Notes under the pieces: model-generated
What the model saw: only the letters and a program-made list of their open reading frames with translations
What the model was told of the DNA's origin: nothing
Databases searched by the model: none
Shown here: piece after piece, positions 51,424 to 61,407 of the stretch
Layout: every line of letters begins with the position of its first letter
Position numbering within the stretch: the first letter of the stretch is position 1
NCBI GenBank assembly: GCA_019420585.1
Contig: JAHZGX010000034.1
Location: 91,522-155,521 of the forward strand
Length of the DNA: 64,000 nt
Source: Prevotellaceae bacterium
GTDB lineage: Bacteria; Bacteroidota; Bacteroidia; Bacteroidales; Bacteroidaceae
Direction of reading: 5' to 3'
Program-made: the position numbers and the translations under genes

Positions 51424-53556
51424 ATGCTAACCATACTCACGAACCTTGTTCCGGGAACCGCTCTCATCACGGACCCCACTTGGATATTCTTTGTGGTGCT
51501 GGGCATCATACTGCTTGCACCCCTGCTACTCAGACGTCTCCACATACCACACATTATCGGCTTGATATTGTCAGGCATACTGGTGGGAGAATATGGGTTC
51601 AACCTTCTGAGCCGCGACAGTTCGTTTGAACTCTTTGGACAGGTAGGCATCTATTACATCATGTTCCTGGCCGCCCTTGAACTGGATATGGGCAGTGTGG
51701 AACATTACGGACGCAGCGGGCTGAAATTCGGAGTACTCACCTTCCTTATCCCCTTCGTATTGGGATGGTGCTCGTGCCATTACATCCTACATTACAGCAC
51801 GCTCACCAGCCTGCTCATGGCCTGCATTTTCGCCTCACACACACTGGTCAGTTACCCCACCGTGAGCCGCTACGGCATGGGGCGCAACAGTGTGGTGGTA
51901 ATCAGTGTAGTGGCCACAGCCTTCGCTACATTCGGCGCGTTGCTGATAGTGGCACTGGTGGAAGGTTCGCAGCATCCCGGCTCATCGGTGCTCACATGGA
52001 GCCTATTCCCCTTGAAATGCATGATTTATGTGGCATTTATCATGTTGGTGTTCCCACGTCTAGGGCGATGGTTCCTGCGTCGATATGACGATGGAGTGAT
52101 GCAGTACATTTTTATCTTGGCTCTGGTATTCCTCAGTGCCGCTTTGGCCAAACAGGCCGGCCTGGAAGGCTTGTTAGGTGCATTCCTGGCTGGCCTGGTC
52201 ATCAATCGCCTCATACCACGCACCAGTCCGCTCATGAACCATTTGGAATTTGTGGGCAATGCCCTTTTCATACCCTATTTTCTGATAGGCGTAGGCATGA
52301 TTATCAACGTGCGCTCACTCATTGCCGACACAGGAAACCTGTGGCCAATGCTTGTACTGGTGGCTACAGGCATATTGACCAAATGGCTGGCATCGGCCAT
52401 TATGGCCTGGCACAGCGGGTATGACCGCAACAGCATGTGGCTGATGTTCGGACTGACCAATGCCCATGCGGCCGGGGCACTGGCCATCGTGATGATAGGC
52501 ATTAACCCGCAAGTGAGCCTAATGGGAGAACAGACGCTCAACGGAACTATGCTGCTTATCCTGTGCAGTTGCGTGGTAAGTGGACTGGCAACAAACAAAG
52601 GAGCACGCGCACTGGCTCTAAGTGACACCACACTGGAGGAAAACCGAGGTTCGTACCACGGAAAATGCCTGGTGACATACAGCCAAGAGAACACAGTGAG
52701 CGTGATGACCCAACTGGCCATACTGATACGTAACCCCTACATACCCGACAGCCTGATGGGAGTCTCGGTGGCATACGATACAGACAGCAATGATGGCGGG
52801 AACCGCCACAAGCGTGGTCAAAGACTGTTGGAAAACGCACAGAAGATAGCCGCGGCAGCCAACGTGCCCATGGCTACGCTCAACCGCATGAGCACGAACA
52901 TAGCCGGAGGCATACTGCATACCATCAGGGAATACGACTGCGGCGAAGTCATCGTGTGCCTAACAGACCGCACAACGGGCATGCCCAAGTCTTCACTCGG
53001 GCCAGTCATAGACAATGTGCTGAACGGCACACACCGTGAGGTAATGGCAGTGAGGGGCATTGTACCCCCAGGCACCTTACGCAGGGTGCTGGTAGCCATA
53101 CCTCAGAAGGCTGAGTATGAGGTGGGCTTTTACAAGTGGCTGGAGCACGTATGCCGCATAGGTGAGCAACTGGACTGCCACCTGGACTTCCGTGCCCACA
53201 TGGACACATTGCCCTACATCAAAGGTTACATGCAAAACAAGCACTCCAGCCTACGTGCCGAATATCGTGAAATGAATCAATGGAGCGAATGGATCAGATT
53301 GCAGCAGGAAACCGGCAAGGACACCATGCTCATCGTGGTGACCGCACGCCCGGGCTTCATCTCCTATCAGACGGAATTTGACAACCTGCCACATAAAATC
53401 CACAAACACTTCACCCACACCAGTGTCATGCTGCTGTACCCTGACCAGTGGGGCGAGCCTCAGGAATCTGTATATGTGTTCACGCCCAACGGTTCCGCCG
53501 TCACCCGTCATCCACATACACTCAAGAACTGGTTCAAACAATTCTTTATCCAATGA
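51424..53556 (+). CDS. CPA2-family cation:proton antiporter with C-terminal cytosolic domain
   Basis: 710 residues. About 12 transmembrane helices fill residues 15-400 (ILLAPLLLRRLHIPHIIGLILSGILVGEYGFNLL, the typical start; GLLGAFLAGLVINRL). The second half (about 405-710) is soluble, with two segments resembling universal-stress-protein domains (KCLVTYSQENTVSVMTQLAILIRNP; RRVLVAIPQKAEYEVGFYKWL). The family exchanges Na+ or K+ for protons across the inner membrane; the soluble part probably senses nucleotides. The next gene overlaps its stop by ATGA. Confidence 0.88.
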   Translation: MLTILTNLVPGTALITDPTWIFFVVLGIILLAPLLLRRLHIPHIIGLILSGILVGEYGFNLLSRDSSFELFGQVGIYYIMFLAALELDMGSVEHYGRSGLKFGVLTFLIPFVLGWCSCHYILHYSTLTSLLMACIFASHTLVSYPTVSRYGMGRNSVVVISVVATAFATFGALLIVALVEGSQHPGSSVLTWSLFPLKCMIYVAFIMLVFPRLGRWFLRRYDDGVMQYIFILALVFLSAALAKQAGLEGLLGAFLAGLVINRLIPRTSPLMNHLEFVGNALFIPYFLIGVGMIINVRSLIADTGNLWPMLVLVATGILTKWLASAIMAWHSGYDRNSMWLMFGLTNAHAAGALAIVMIGINPQVSLMGEQTLNGTMLLILCSCVVSGLATNKGARALALSDTTLEENRGSYHGKCLVTYSQENTVSVMTQLAILIRNPYIPDSLMGVSVAYDTDSNDGGNRHKRGQRLLENAQKIAAAANVPMATLNRMSTNIAGGILHTIREYDCGEVIVCLTDRTTGMPKSSLGPVIDNVLNGTHREVMAVRGIVPPGTLRRVLVAIPQKAEYEVGFYKWLEHVCRIGEQLDCHLDFRAHMDTLPYIKGYMQNKHSSLRAEYREMNQWSEWIRLQQETGKDTMLIVVTARPGFISYQTEFDNLPHKIHKHFTHTSVMLLYPDQWGEPQESVYVFTPNGSAVTRHPHTLKNWFKQFFIQ

Positions 53557-54707
53557 ATAAACTCAGACTACATGCCCTGACCGGGCTTCTCACCACAATG
53601 GGTGTCTTGGTTCTCTGTAGCATCAAAGCACACGCACAAGACCTACCCACCTGTGTAAAAACAAGCCTGCAGGACAAATTTCATGTGCAAGGAATTGCTT
53701 ACGACAGAGAACGCAACTGCATGTATATGTCCTTCACCACCAGTCTGCTCAAGGTGGACATGCAAGGGCGTGTGCTGGGAAGCGTGGAGGGGCTCACCGG
53801 ACACCTGGGTTGCATCTCACTCAATCCCGATGACGGACGGCTGTACGGCAGCCTGGAATACAAACATGATGCCATAGGGCAAGGCATTATGAGTGGTCTG
53901 GGCGGCATAAAGAACGATGAGAGTACGGGATTCTATGTGGCTATCTTCGATGTGGCACGCATCAACCGTGAGCACATAAGTGCCGAAGAAGTGATGACCA
54001 CCGTGTATCTACACCCTGCCGTGAGGGACTACCAGACCAGCGTCACCAATCAGGGACGCATTGTGGAACACCGTTTCGGATGCTCAGGAGTGGACGGCCT
54101 GACACTAGCTCCACACTGGGGCAAGCAAAAGAAACGCCACATGCTCTATGTGGCCTACGGCATCTACTCAGAAAACGACCGCACCGACAATGACTACCAA
54201 GTATTGCTCTGCTATGACGTAAAGAAACTCAGAAAGTACGAGCAGACTATCAGCCCACAGAACCTGCACCACAGCGGTCCCAAGAAAGCTAACCACACAT
54301 ATTATATATATACAGGTAACACCAGTTGGGGGGTGCAGAACCTATGTTATGACAGCCACACCGGGCACATGCTGGCTGCAGTATACGCAGGCAAGAAACC
54401 TGAATGGAAGAACTTCGGCCTCTACGTGGTGGACGGACAGAGAAAGCCTGCCAAAGAAATTCTGCGCGGTGTGGAGCCAAAGACAAGCGGACAGGTGCTC
54501 CCACTCTTAAAGCAAGGCGAACAGGACACCGTGCACGACACCTGGGGATGGAACTTCCAGTGGGGCAACACGGGACTGACTTCGCTAGGCGACGGACGCT
54601 TCTATGTATCGGTGGGAGGACGTGACAAGGCTACCGGGCGGCAGTACTGCGAAGCCAAGATGTTCCGCTGGGAAGACAACAAAGGACTGGTACCTGTGGA
54701 AAAATAA
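53553..54707 (+). CDS. Secreted protein, beta-propeller-like
   Basis: 384 residues from the ATG at 53553. Signal peptide (LLTTMGVLVLCSIKAHAQ). Repeating beta-rich segments (GIAYDRERNCMYMSFTTSLLKVDMQGRVLGSVEGLTGHLGCISLNPDDGRLYGSLEYKHD) resemble propeller blades. No catalytic motif is seen. It overlaps the antiporter stop by ATGA, an unusual pairing of an exported protein with a transporter. Function unknown. Confidence 0.65.
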   Translation: MNKLRLHALTGLLTTMGVLVLCSIKAHAQDLPTCVKTSLQDKFHVQGIAYDRERNCMYMSFTTSLLKVDMQGRVLGSVEGLTGHLGCISLNPDDGRLYGSLEYKHDAIGQGIMSGLGGIKNDESTGFYVAIFDVARINREHISAEEVMTTVYLHPAVRDYQTSVTNQGRIVEHRFGCSGVDGLTLAPHWGKQKKRHMLYVAYGIYSENDRTDNDYQVLLCYDVKKLRKYEQTISPQNLHHSGPKKANHTYYIYTGNTSWGVQNLCYDSHTGHMLAAVYAGKKPEWKNFGLYVVDGQRKPAKEILRGVEPKTSGQVLPLLKQGEQDTVHDTWGWNFQWGNTGLTSLGDGRFYVSVGGRDKATGRQYCEAKMFRWEDNKGLVPVEK

Positions 54708-54798
54708 CGTTCACAACCGACATTGGTTACATGGACAAGCACCCTGGCACAGCAATCACGACAAGCAAAAAACACAACAGAGAATGCAAGACAAAAGC

Positions 54799-55482
54799 AT
54801 GATACAACTCCACAATATCACCAAGAGTTTCGGCTCCCTGCAGGTGCTACGCGCCATTGACCTACAAGTGAACCGCGGCGAAATGGTGGCCATCGTAGGT
54901 CCCAGCGGGGCAGGAAAGACCACACTGCTGCAAATCATGGGCACCCTTGACAACCCAGACCAAGGCGAGGTCATCATTGACGGCGAGAACGTGAGCCGCC
55001 TCTCGGCCAGCAAACTCGCACATTTCCGCAATCGCAACATCGGTTTCGTGTTCCAGTTTCACCAACTCCTTCCGGAATTCACGGCACAGGAAAACGTGAT
55101 GATACCAGCCTTGATAGGCGGAGTAGGAAAGAAGGAAGCCCGCCAAAGGGCACAGGAACTGCTGGATTTCATGGGACTGGCTGACCGCGCAGAGCACAAG
55201 CCCAGCCAACTATCTGGCGGAGAGAAGCAACGAGTGGCCGTGGCGCGTGCACTAGCAAACCATCCTGCCGTGGTGTTTGCCGATGAACCCAGCGGTTCGT
55301 TGGACACTCACAACAAAGAGGAACTGCACCGTCTCTTCTTCGACTTGCGCGACCGCATGGGACAGACATTTGTCATCGTGACTCATGATGAAAGACTGGC
55401 ACGACAAACAGACCGAACCATACACATGCTGGACGGCAACATCACCGTACCGGCCAAACAACAGACACACACAGAGGAATAA
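54799..55482 (+). CDS. lolD: ABC transporter ATP-binding protein, LolD/MacB type
   Basis: 227 residues from the ATG at 54799 (54784 also possible). Walker A GPSGAGKTTL, Q-loop FVFQFHQLLPEFTAQENVMIPALI, signature LSGGEKQRVAVARAL, Walker B VVFADEPSGSLD and H-loop VTHDERLA are all intact. The LLPEFTAQENV and DEPSG.LD patterns fit LolD, the ATPase that powers release of lipoproteins from the inner membrane. The permease gene is not adjacent. It lies 2 bases before the CvfB-like gene. Confidence 0.85.
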   Translation: MIQLHNITKSFGSLQVLRAIDLQVNRGEMVAIVGPSGAGKTTLLQIMGTLDNPDQGEVIIDGENVSRLSASKLAHFRNRNIGFVFQFHQLLPEFTAQENVMIPALIGGVGKKEARQRAQELLDFMGLADRAEHKPSQLSGGEKQRVAVARALANHPAVVFADEPSGSLDTHNKEELHRLFFDLRDRMGQTFVIVTHDERLARQTDRTIHMLDGNITVPAKQQTHTEE

Positions 55483-55484
55483 GC

Positions 55485-56360
55485 ATGAGAGAAAATGACA
55501 ACTTGCAAATAGGGCGCACATGCCATCTTAAAATAAACAAGCAAGTAGACTTCGGATTTTATCTGGAGGGAGGAGAGCAATACGGAGAAATACTCTTACC
55601 CAACGGAGAAATACGTCCCGACATTGACATACACCTGGGAGAATCCCTAGAGGTATTTCTCTATTTAGATACCCAGGAACGCATAGTAGCCACCACTTAC
55701 ATGCCACTGGCACAAGTGGGCGACTTCGCTTATCTGGAAGTCGCATGGGTCAACAACTTCGGAGCCTTCCTGCACTGGGGCCCCATGAAAGACCTTTTCG
55801 TACCCTTCAGGGAACAGAAGATGAAAATGCAGAAAGGAAACAGTTACATTGTGCACATACATGTTGACCCGGAGACCTACCGCATCATGGCCAGTGCCAA
55901 GGTGGAGCACTACCTGTCAGAGGACTTCCCGCCCTACTGCACAGGAGATTCCGTGGAACTGCTCATATGGCAGAAAACCGACCTGGGACTGAAAGCCATT
56001 GTGGACGGACGCTTCGGCGGGCTGCTTTACGACAGCCAAATGTTCCGCACTCTACGCACAGGAGACCGCGTGAAAGGCTATGTGAGCCAGGTACGCCCCG
56101 ATGGAAAGATAGACCTCTCACTACAATGTCCCGGACAGCGTGGCGTGGAGGATTTCAGTGCGCTCCTGCTGCGCCATCTCAAGATGAACGGCGGACAGAC
56201 TCCGCTTGGCGACAAAAGTCCGGCCGAGGAGGTATATGCGGTGTTCGGGGTAAGCAAGAAAGTATTCAAGAAAGCCGTGGGCGACCTGTACCGACAAAGG
56301 CTTGTGGAAATAACCGACAAGGGAATCCGATTGGTGGCACAAAAGGAGGAATCAAAATGA
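55485..56360 (+). CDS. CvfB-like S1-domain RNA-binding protein
   Basis: 291 residues. Several S1-type OB domains: LQIGRTCHLKINKQVDFGFYLEGGEQYGEILLP, AYLEVAWVNNFGAFLHWGPMKDLFVPFREQ, DLGLKAIVDGRFGGLLYDSQMF..GDRVKGYVSQVRPDGKIDLSL, and a C-terminal winged helix (VFGVSKKVFKKAVGDLYRQRLVEITDKGIRLV). This is the architecture of CvfB/YitL proteins. It probably binds RNA and affects translation or stability of target mRNAs. The GH53-like gene overlaps it by ATGA. Confidence 0.88.
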   Translation: MRENDNLQIGRTCHLKINKQVDFGFYLEGGEQYGEILLPNGEIRPDIDIHLGESLEVFLYLDTQERIVATTYMPLAQVGDFAYLEVAWVNNFGAFLHWGPMKDLFVPFREQKMKMQKGNSYIVHIHVDPETYRIMASAKVEHYLSEDFPPYCTGDSVELLIWQKTDLGLKAIVDGRFGGLLYDSQMFRTLRTGDRVKGYVSQVRPDGKIDLSLQCPGQRGVEDFSALLLRHLKMNGGQTPLGDKSPAEEVYAVFGVSKKVFKKAVGDLYRQRLVEITDKGIRLVAQKEESK

Positions 56361-57493
56361 AGACTCGCAACTTCATCCCTATACTTCTGCTTTTCCTAGC
56401 CATAGCATCCTGTGGCGGGGAAGATTTCACACCACCCCACACACCGCCCGATACTACACCCACAGACAGCATATTGGAGCCCGATACCACACAACAGGAC
56501 ACCCTGCCCGATGTGGAGCCGGAAGATTTCGCACGCGGAGCAGACATCAGTTGGTACACACAAATGGAGGACAAGGGGAAGAAGTTCTACTCTTGGAATC
56601 ACCGGAAACCGATGGAATGCCCTTCTGTCATGCAAGACCTAGGGCTGAACGCCATTGCACTGCGCGTACTGGTAACCCCCTCCGATGGTTATTGCGACAT
56701 CCCCGATGTGCTACACAAGAGTCTTCGGGTCAAACAACTGGACGTGGACTTGCTACTGAGCCTTCATTACAGTGATACCATTGCCTCAACCTCCCTGCAA
56801 CGCACACCTGTTGAATGGCAGGAACACGACATCAACATGCTAGTCGAGGATGTGCAAGAGCACACATCAAGTGTGCTTCAAGCACTGACAGCAGAAAACA
56901 TACACCCACGGTGGATTCAGATTGGCAACCAGCTGAGCCAGGGACTACTCTGGCCAGAAGGCGATATCACCCGCCATGCAGCACAATATGCAAGAATCGT
57001 GAGTGCGGCATGCAGTGCCGCAAGAACTGCGTGCCCGCAGGCACAGATTATCGTGGCTGCAGGCAACCCTCTGCATCAGCCGGCCCTCTGTGCCGCACTC
57101 GATGGACTACGCACCACACTTTATGACCAAATTGGACTGACACTATACCCCACCCTGTCTGTCGGCACAATATTCCAACCTATCGGTGTAACAGCATCCT
57201 GCACGGTGCAAAACGAGTATGATGCCATCGCCTACACCATGCTGACTGTGGACATGCTCTACAACAGATACAAGAAAGAGTGCATGATTGTGGAATGCGG
57301 AGTACCTGTAAATCAAGAAACTGCAGGCAGCATGTACATGAGGCACCTAGTAAGCGAGGGTAGAAAGAACAATACATGCCGAGGCATATTTTACCGAGAG
57401 CCGGAAGCCTATGAAGGATGGATGGGTTACACACAAGGAGCATTCCTGAGCAATGGACGTCCCACCCAAATCATTGACGCACTCACAAAGTAG
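56357..57493 (+). CDS. GH53-like lipoprotein (arabinogalactan endo-galactanase family) with altered acid/base residue
   Basis: 378 residues from the ATG at 56357. Lipoprotein signal (LLFLAIASCGGE) and a Pro/Thr-rich linker, then the TIM barrel from ARGADISWYTQMEDKGKKFYSW, LHYSDT and WIQIGNQLSQGLLWP to IVECGVPVNQET. In GH53 the acid/base Glu lies in the element that reads GNE(x)..G.LWP; here it is GNQ (Gln192, codon CAG at 56930). The nucleophile Glu (E313 in IVECG) is kept. The change predicts loss or great reduction of normal hydrolysis, so it may be a binding protein. It overlaps the CvfB-like stop by ATGA. Confidence 0.8.
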   Translation: MKTRNFIPILLLFLAIASCGGEDFTPPHTPPDTTPTDSILEPDTTQQDTLPDVEPEDFARGADISWYTQMEDKGKKFYSWNHRKPMECPSVMQDLGLNAIALRVLVTPSDGYCDIPDVLHKSLRVKQLDVDLLLSLHYSDTIASTSLQRTPVEWQEHDINMLVEDVQEHTSSVLQALTAENIHPRWIQIGNQLSQGLLWPEGDITRHAAQYARIVSAACSAARTACPQAQIIVAAGNPLHQPALCAALDGLRTTLYDQIGLTLYPTLSVGTIFQPIGVTASCTVQNEYDAIAYTMLTVDMLYNRYKKECMIVECGVPVNQETAGSMYMRHLVSEGRKNNTCRGIFYREPEAYEGWMGYTQGAFLSNGRPTQIIDALTK

Positions 57494-57536
57494 ACAACAA
57501 ACGAATAACCATATCTTAATCAACAAAAACGAACTT

Positions 57537-60215
57537 ATGAAAAGAAACTTTTACTGGTTTGCCGGAGCATTGCTCTCACTTACCGGCATGGCACAGGAGG
57601 TACAGGGAGCCGACCTCTTCACTCCGGTACACGGCAACGCATTGCGTCTGCCCTCGGTACCACTGGTAAGCGTTGACCCGTACTTCAGCATCTGGAGTCC
57701 GTATGACAAACTTTACCAGGGCTCACCCACTCACTGGCACAACACCCCCAAGCCACTCAATGGAGTACTACGCGTGGATGGAAATGCCTATAGATTCATG
57801 GGGCTGACACTGGAGACACTGGCGGCCATGGCCGATGAGAATACATGGAGCGGGAATTATACAACCACCGACCCCTCTGGAACCGAATGGACAAGCCTCG
57901 ACTTCGATGACTCCTCTTGGCTCCAAGGCAAAGCCGCATTTGGCGGAGGCGATGACGGATATACCAACATAGGTACCAAGTGGGAAGGAGAAAACACCAA
58001 CATCTGGGTACGCCGTACGGTGACACTCGACGAGATTGACGAGACGGCCGACTACTATGCCACATACAAGCATGATGACGTCTTTGAACTTTATGTCAAC
58101 GGCAAGCAGGTACTCTCCACGGGAAACACATGGGACGTGAGCGGACAAAGCGTGAAGGTGGACCGCACGCTCCTGCACGAAGGAAAGAATGTGATTGCCG
58201 CACACTGCAAGAATACCACAGGAGGAGCATACGTAGACTTCGGACTGGCCAAGGACAACTTTACCACAGCCACACAGAAATCATGCGTAGTCATGCCCAC
58301 CAGCACTTATTATACCTTCACCTGCGGAGGTGTGGACCTGGAGGTAGTGTTCACCACGCCACTGGTGATGGATGACTTGGAACTCTTCACTACACCGCTG
58401 ACCTACATATCGTATCAGGCACGCAGCAATGACGGCAACGACCATGAGGTGAGCCTGCTGGTAGAGACATCAGCAGCCATGTCACTCAGCAGCAACGCAC
58501 AGGCAGCACAGACACGTTTCATGAGCACATCGGTATGTCCAGGGCTTGATGTGGTGCGGGCAGGCAACACCTCACAGGCACCACTGGCACACACCGGTGA
58601 ACTTATTGACTGGGGCTATTATTACGTAAGCAGCCAAGACGAACAGGGCAAAACTCTCAGCATACTTCCACACGATGAGGCCATAAGTCAATTCCTGCAG
58701 CAGGGACAGGTTACAGAAATTCACACCGCACGCCAAAATCAGAGAAGTCCTTACCACTCCATAGCCTACACTGATTCGCTGGGGCAAGTGGGGACACAAC
58801 CTGTAGGCTCCTTCCTCTCACTCTCCTACGATGATGTGTTCTCCATTCAGTATTTCAAGAATAACCGCCGTGCCTACTGGGCACAAAACGGAAAAGTGAA
58901 ACTGACCGACCGCATCAAGGCACTCCACGATGACTATACCAACATTATGGAACGCTGCCGCCAAATGGACGAAAAGGTATACAGCGATGCCTACAAGGCA
59001 GGAGGCGAGAAATACGCTGAAATATGTTGTGCCGTGTACCGACAGACATGTGCCGCACACAAACTGGTGGCCGACACCGAAGGCAATCTCCTCTACCTGT
59101 CACGCGAGAATGACTCAGGTGGATTCATCAATACACTGGACGTGACCTACCCTTCACAGCCTTTATTCTGGATCTACTCACCCACTCTAGCCAAGGGCAT
59201 GATTACCCCTATCCTGCAATACGCTTACTTAGGCAAGTGGAACAAGGACTGGGCTGCACACGACCTGGGAGGATATCCACACGCCAACGGACAGACTTAC
59301 GGCGACGGAATGCCCGTGGAGGAAGCAGGCAACATGCTCACTCTGCTGGCACACATCACACGTCTGGACGGAGACCTGGACTACGTGCGCAAGTACTGGG
59401 CAATACTCAGCAGGTGGACAGACTATCTGTACATCAACGGCAAGGATCCCAAGAACCAACTCTGCACAGATGACTTCATGGGCACCTCTGAACGCAATAC
59501 CAACCTGGCAGCAAAAGCCACCCTGGGTGTGAGAAGTTACGCAGAAATGGCCAGCATGCTGGGACTTGATGACGTGGCTGCCGAATACAAGCAGAAGGCT
59601 GAGGAGATGGCCGAATACTGGAAAGCCAACGCCTATACCAGCACAGGAGGAGCACATTACCTGCTGAACTTCGGTGCTCCGGCATCCACATGGAGTACTA
59701 AATATAATCTCATCTGGGATCAGATATGGGGATGGGACTTGTTCAAAGAGGTGCGCACACGCGAACTCACCTATTACAGAAACAAAGTGAATAAGTATGG
59801 ACTGCCTCTCGACAGCCGGGGTGCAGGCTGCAAGAGCGACTGGGTGCTGTGGACGGCAGCCATGGCACAAAGCACATTGGCCTTCAACCAACTGGTGAAC
59901 CCGATATGGAAATACATCAACGAGACCTCTTCACGCGTGCCCGTGAGCGACAACCACCGCTCTGACAGCGGCAACATGTGGATGTTCCGCGCACGTTCTG
60001 TGGTTGGGGGTTACTGGATGAAATGCTTCGTGGAGAAACTGAAGGCTGGTGAGATAGAAACTGGAATCAACTCACTAAACGCAGAAAACGCACACCAACA
60101 GAGTGGCATGCGTTCTCAAGGCAACATCTATGACCTGGACGGGCGGGCACTCAGCGAGCCCCATCCTGGTGAAATCTACATTGAAGGAGGCCAGAAGAGG
60201 CTCAACAACCGATAA
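57537..60215 (+). CDS. DUF4965/DUF1793-type glutaminase-family secreted protein with galactose-binding-like insert
   Basis: 892 residues from the ATG at 57537. Signal peptide (WFAGALLSLTGMAQ), N-terminal SVPLVSVDPYFSIWSPYDKLYQGSPTHW typical of the DUF5127/DUF4965 group, an inserted sandwich domain at about 115-225 (WTSLDFDDSSWLQGKAAFGG, YVNGKQV..LHEGKNVIAAHC) that looks carbohydrate binding, and a (alpha/alpha)6-type C-terminal half (GGYPHANGQTYGDGMPVEEAGNMLTLLAHI). The C-terminus IYDLDGRALSEPHPGEIYIEGGQKR resembles a type IX sorting tail. The family is labelled glutaminase A; the activity in this protein is unproven and a glycosidase is possible. Confidence 0.78.
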   Translation: MKRNFYWFAGALLSLTGMAQEVQGADLFTPVHGNALRLPSVPLVSVDPYFSIWSPYDKLYQGSPTHWHNTPKPLNGVLRVDGNAYRFMGLTLETLAAMADENTWSGNYTTTDPSGTEWTSLDFDDSSWLQGKAAFGGGDDGYTNIGTKWEGENTNIWVRRTVTLDEIDETADYYATYKHDDVFELYVNGKQVLSTGNTWDVSGQSVKVDRTLLHEGKNVIAAHCKNTTGGAYVDFGLAKDNFTTATQKSCVVMPTSTYYTFTCGGVDLEVVFTTPLVMDDLELFTTPLTYISYQARSNDGNDHEVSLLVETSAAMSLSSNAQAAQTRFMSTSVCPGLDVVRAGNTSQAPLAHTGELIDWGYYYVSSQDEQGKTLSILPHDEAISQFLQQGQVTEIHTARQNQRSPYHSIAYTDSLGQVGTQPVGSFLSLSYDDVFSIQYFKNNRRAYWAQNGKVKLTDRIKALHDDYTNIMERCRQMDEKVYSDAYKAGGEKYAEICCAVYRQTCAAHKLVADTEGNLLYLSRENDSGGFINTLDVTYPSQPLFWIYSPTLAKGMITPILQYAYLGKWNKDWAAHDLGGYPHANGQTYGDGMPVEEAGNMLTLLAHITRLDGDLDYVRKYWAILSRWTDYLYINGKDPKNQLCTDDFMGTSERNTNLAAKATLGVRSYAEMASMLGLDDVAAEYKQKAEEMAEYWKANAYTSTGGAHYLLNFGAPASTWSTKYNLIWDQIWGWDLFKEVRTRELTYYRNKVNKYGLPLDSRGAGCKSDWVLWTAAMAQSTLAFNQLVNPIWKYINETSSRVPVSDNHRSDSGNMWMFRARSVVGGYWMKCFVEKLKAGEIETGINSLNAENAHQQSGMRSQGNIYDLDGRALSEPHPGEIYIEGGQKRLNNR

Positions 60216-61317
60216 TCCACTTGCTGCCTGGCAGAAGGGATATCAGCTTCGATGTGACCACACAGCAGATGTAAGTCACCACGGCTATCACAGGAATGGC
60301 CAACCAAACGGGAATCAGGGGACAAGCCTGGTTCCCGTTCACTATATAGAAAGCAATGGGAGCCAGGAAAAGCATGTGCATGAGATACATGCCGTAAGAC
60401 ATACGTGAAACCTGAGTAATCCACCCCGGAGCCTTGGTCTGACGGATGCAGGTAAAAAGAAGGAAGGCTCCAAAGGTGCTTAACAGCACGTTAGGCAAGC
60501 AGAACTCCCATGCCCACTCCAAATCCGGAGTGTCGATAATCTCCCCAGGAACGCCCTTCCACCAGAATGACCAAGCAGTGAAGGCAGACCCGGCCAGCAG
60601 GCAGACAGCACCCACCCAGGCACGCTTCTTTAGCGTCCATTTCAGATGTACACGTACATAGTGGGCAAGTACCAGATAACCCAAAAAGCCAGAACAATAC
60701 CAGAACATGTGATACCGGTTCCAGAAACATTCGCCCCACAGTTCAGGACGCACGTAGCGATGAAGCCAGGGCATGAATGTGCTCACGGCAAAGAGACCGA
60801 TGAAGATACGTTCCTCACGCGCCGTGCTGCGCTCCAGCCAGGGGGATACCACGGGAATGATGAGATACAGACTGAAGAGAGGATACATAAACCACAGGAT
60901 TCCGCTCATGGATGTAAAATTCCAGGGAATGGTCTTCAAGTCCTCCAAACTCTGCTCCCATGTCATTGCCCCCCACAGCAGAGGCAGCAGGGAATAGAGA
61001 AGAAGGAATACTATGAAGGGAGGCAGTATATGCTTGAACCTGCGCTTGTAGAAAGAAGTCATCGTCTGCCCCGCCTTCATGGGCACCAGCAAATATGCCG
61101 ATATCATCATGAAGATAGGCACACAGTACCGAGACACGCCACCATCCCAAAAGGCCACCCAGAAGCGGTTGGCTTCATTGGCCAGACAAGAAACATTGCC
61201 TGCCAGCCCAGAAGCATCCGCTGCATAAAAATTCTCACTTGCGTGCACAAGCATCACCAGCAGCGGAGCCACCACACGCACATAGTCAACAAAGACCACT
61301 CGTTCTTTTTCTTGCAT
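60202..61317 (-). CDS. Acyltransferase 3 family membrane protein
   Basis: 371 residues with about ten transmembrane helices. The N-terminal VVFVDYVRVVAPLLVMLVHASENFY carries the catalytic His in the R..ALLV..H element of acyltransferase 3 enzymes, which acylate cell-surface sugars. IPIFMMISAYLL-like (CVPIFMMISAYLLVPMK) and SFYKRRFKHILPPFIVF are typical. It is convergent with the preceding gene and overlaps its 3' end by 14 bases. The substrate is unknown. Confidence 0.88.
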   Translation of the reverse strand: MQEKERVVFVDYVRVVAPLLVMLVHASENFYAADASGLAGNVSCLANEANRFWVAFWDGGVSRYCVPIFMMISAYLLVPMKAGQTMTSFYKRRFKHILPPFIVFLLLYSLLPLLWGAMTWEQSLEDLKTIPWNFTSMSGILWFMYPLFSLYLIIPVVSPWLERSTAREERIFIGLFAVSTFMPWLHRYVRPELWGECFWNRYHMFWYCSGFLGYLVLAHYVRVHLKWTLKKRAWVGAVCLLAGSAFTAWSFWWKGVPGEIIDTPDLEWAWEFCLPNVLLSTFGAFLLFTCIRQTKAPGWITQVSRMSYGMYLMHMLFLAPIAFYIVNGNQACPLIPVWLAIPVIAVVTYICCVVTSKLISLLPGSKWIIGC

Positions 61318-61366
61318 ACTTTACTTTTTTGTTTTATAAGAAAATTCACTTTCCCGACTTTTTACT

Positions 61367-61374
61367 TAACTTTG
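61367..61374 (+). promoter_or_regulatory. -7 box (TAACTTTG) upstream of a small frame
   Basis: TAACTTTG, 33 bases before the ATG at 61408 and divergent from the acyltransferase gene. No TTG at the standard distance. Confidence 0.5.
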
Positions 61375-61407
61375 TCCCATACAATACATATATAGAAACA
61401 TCACCTT

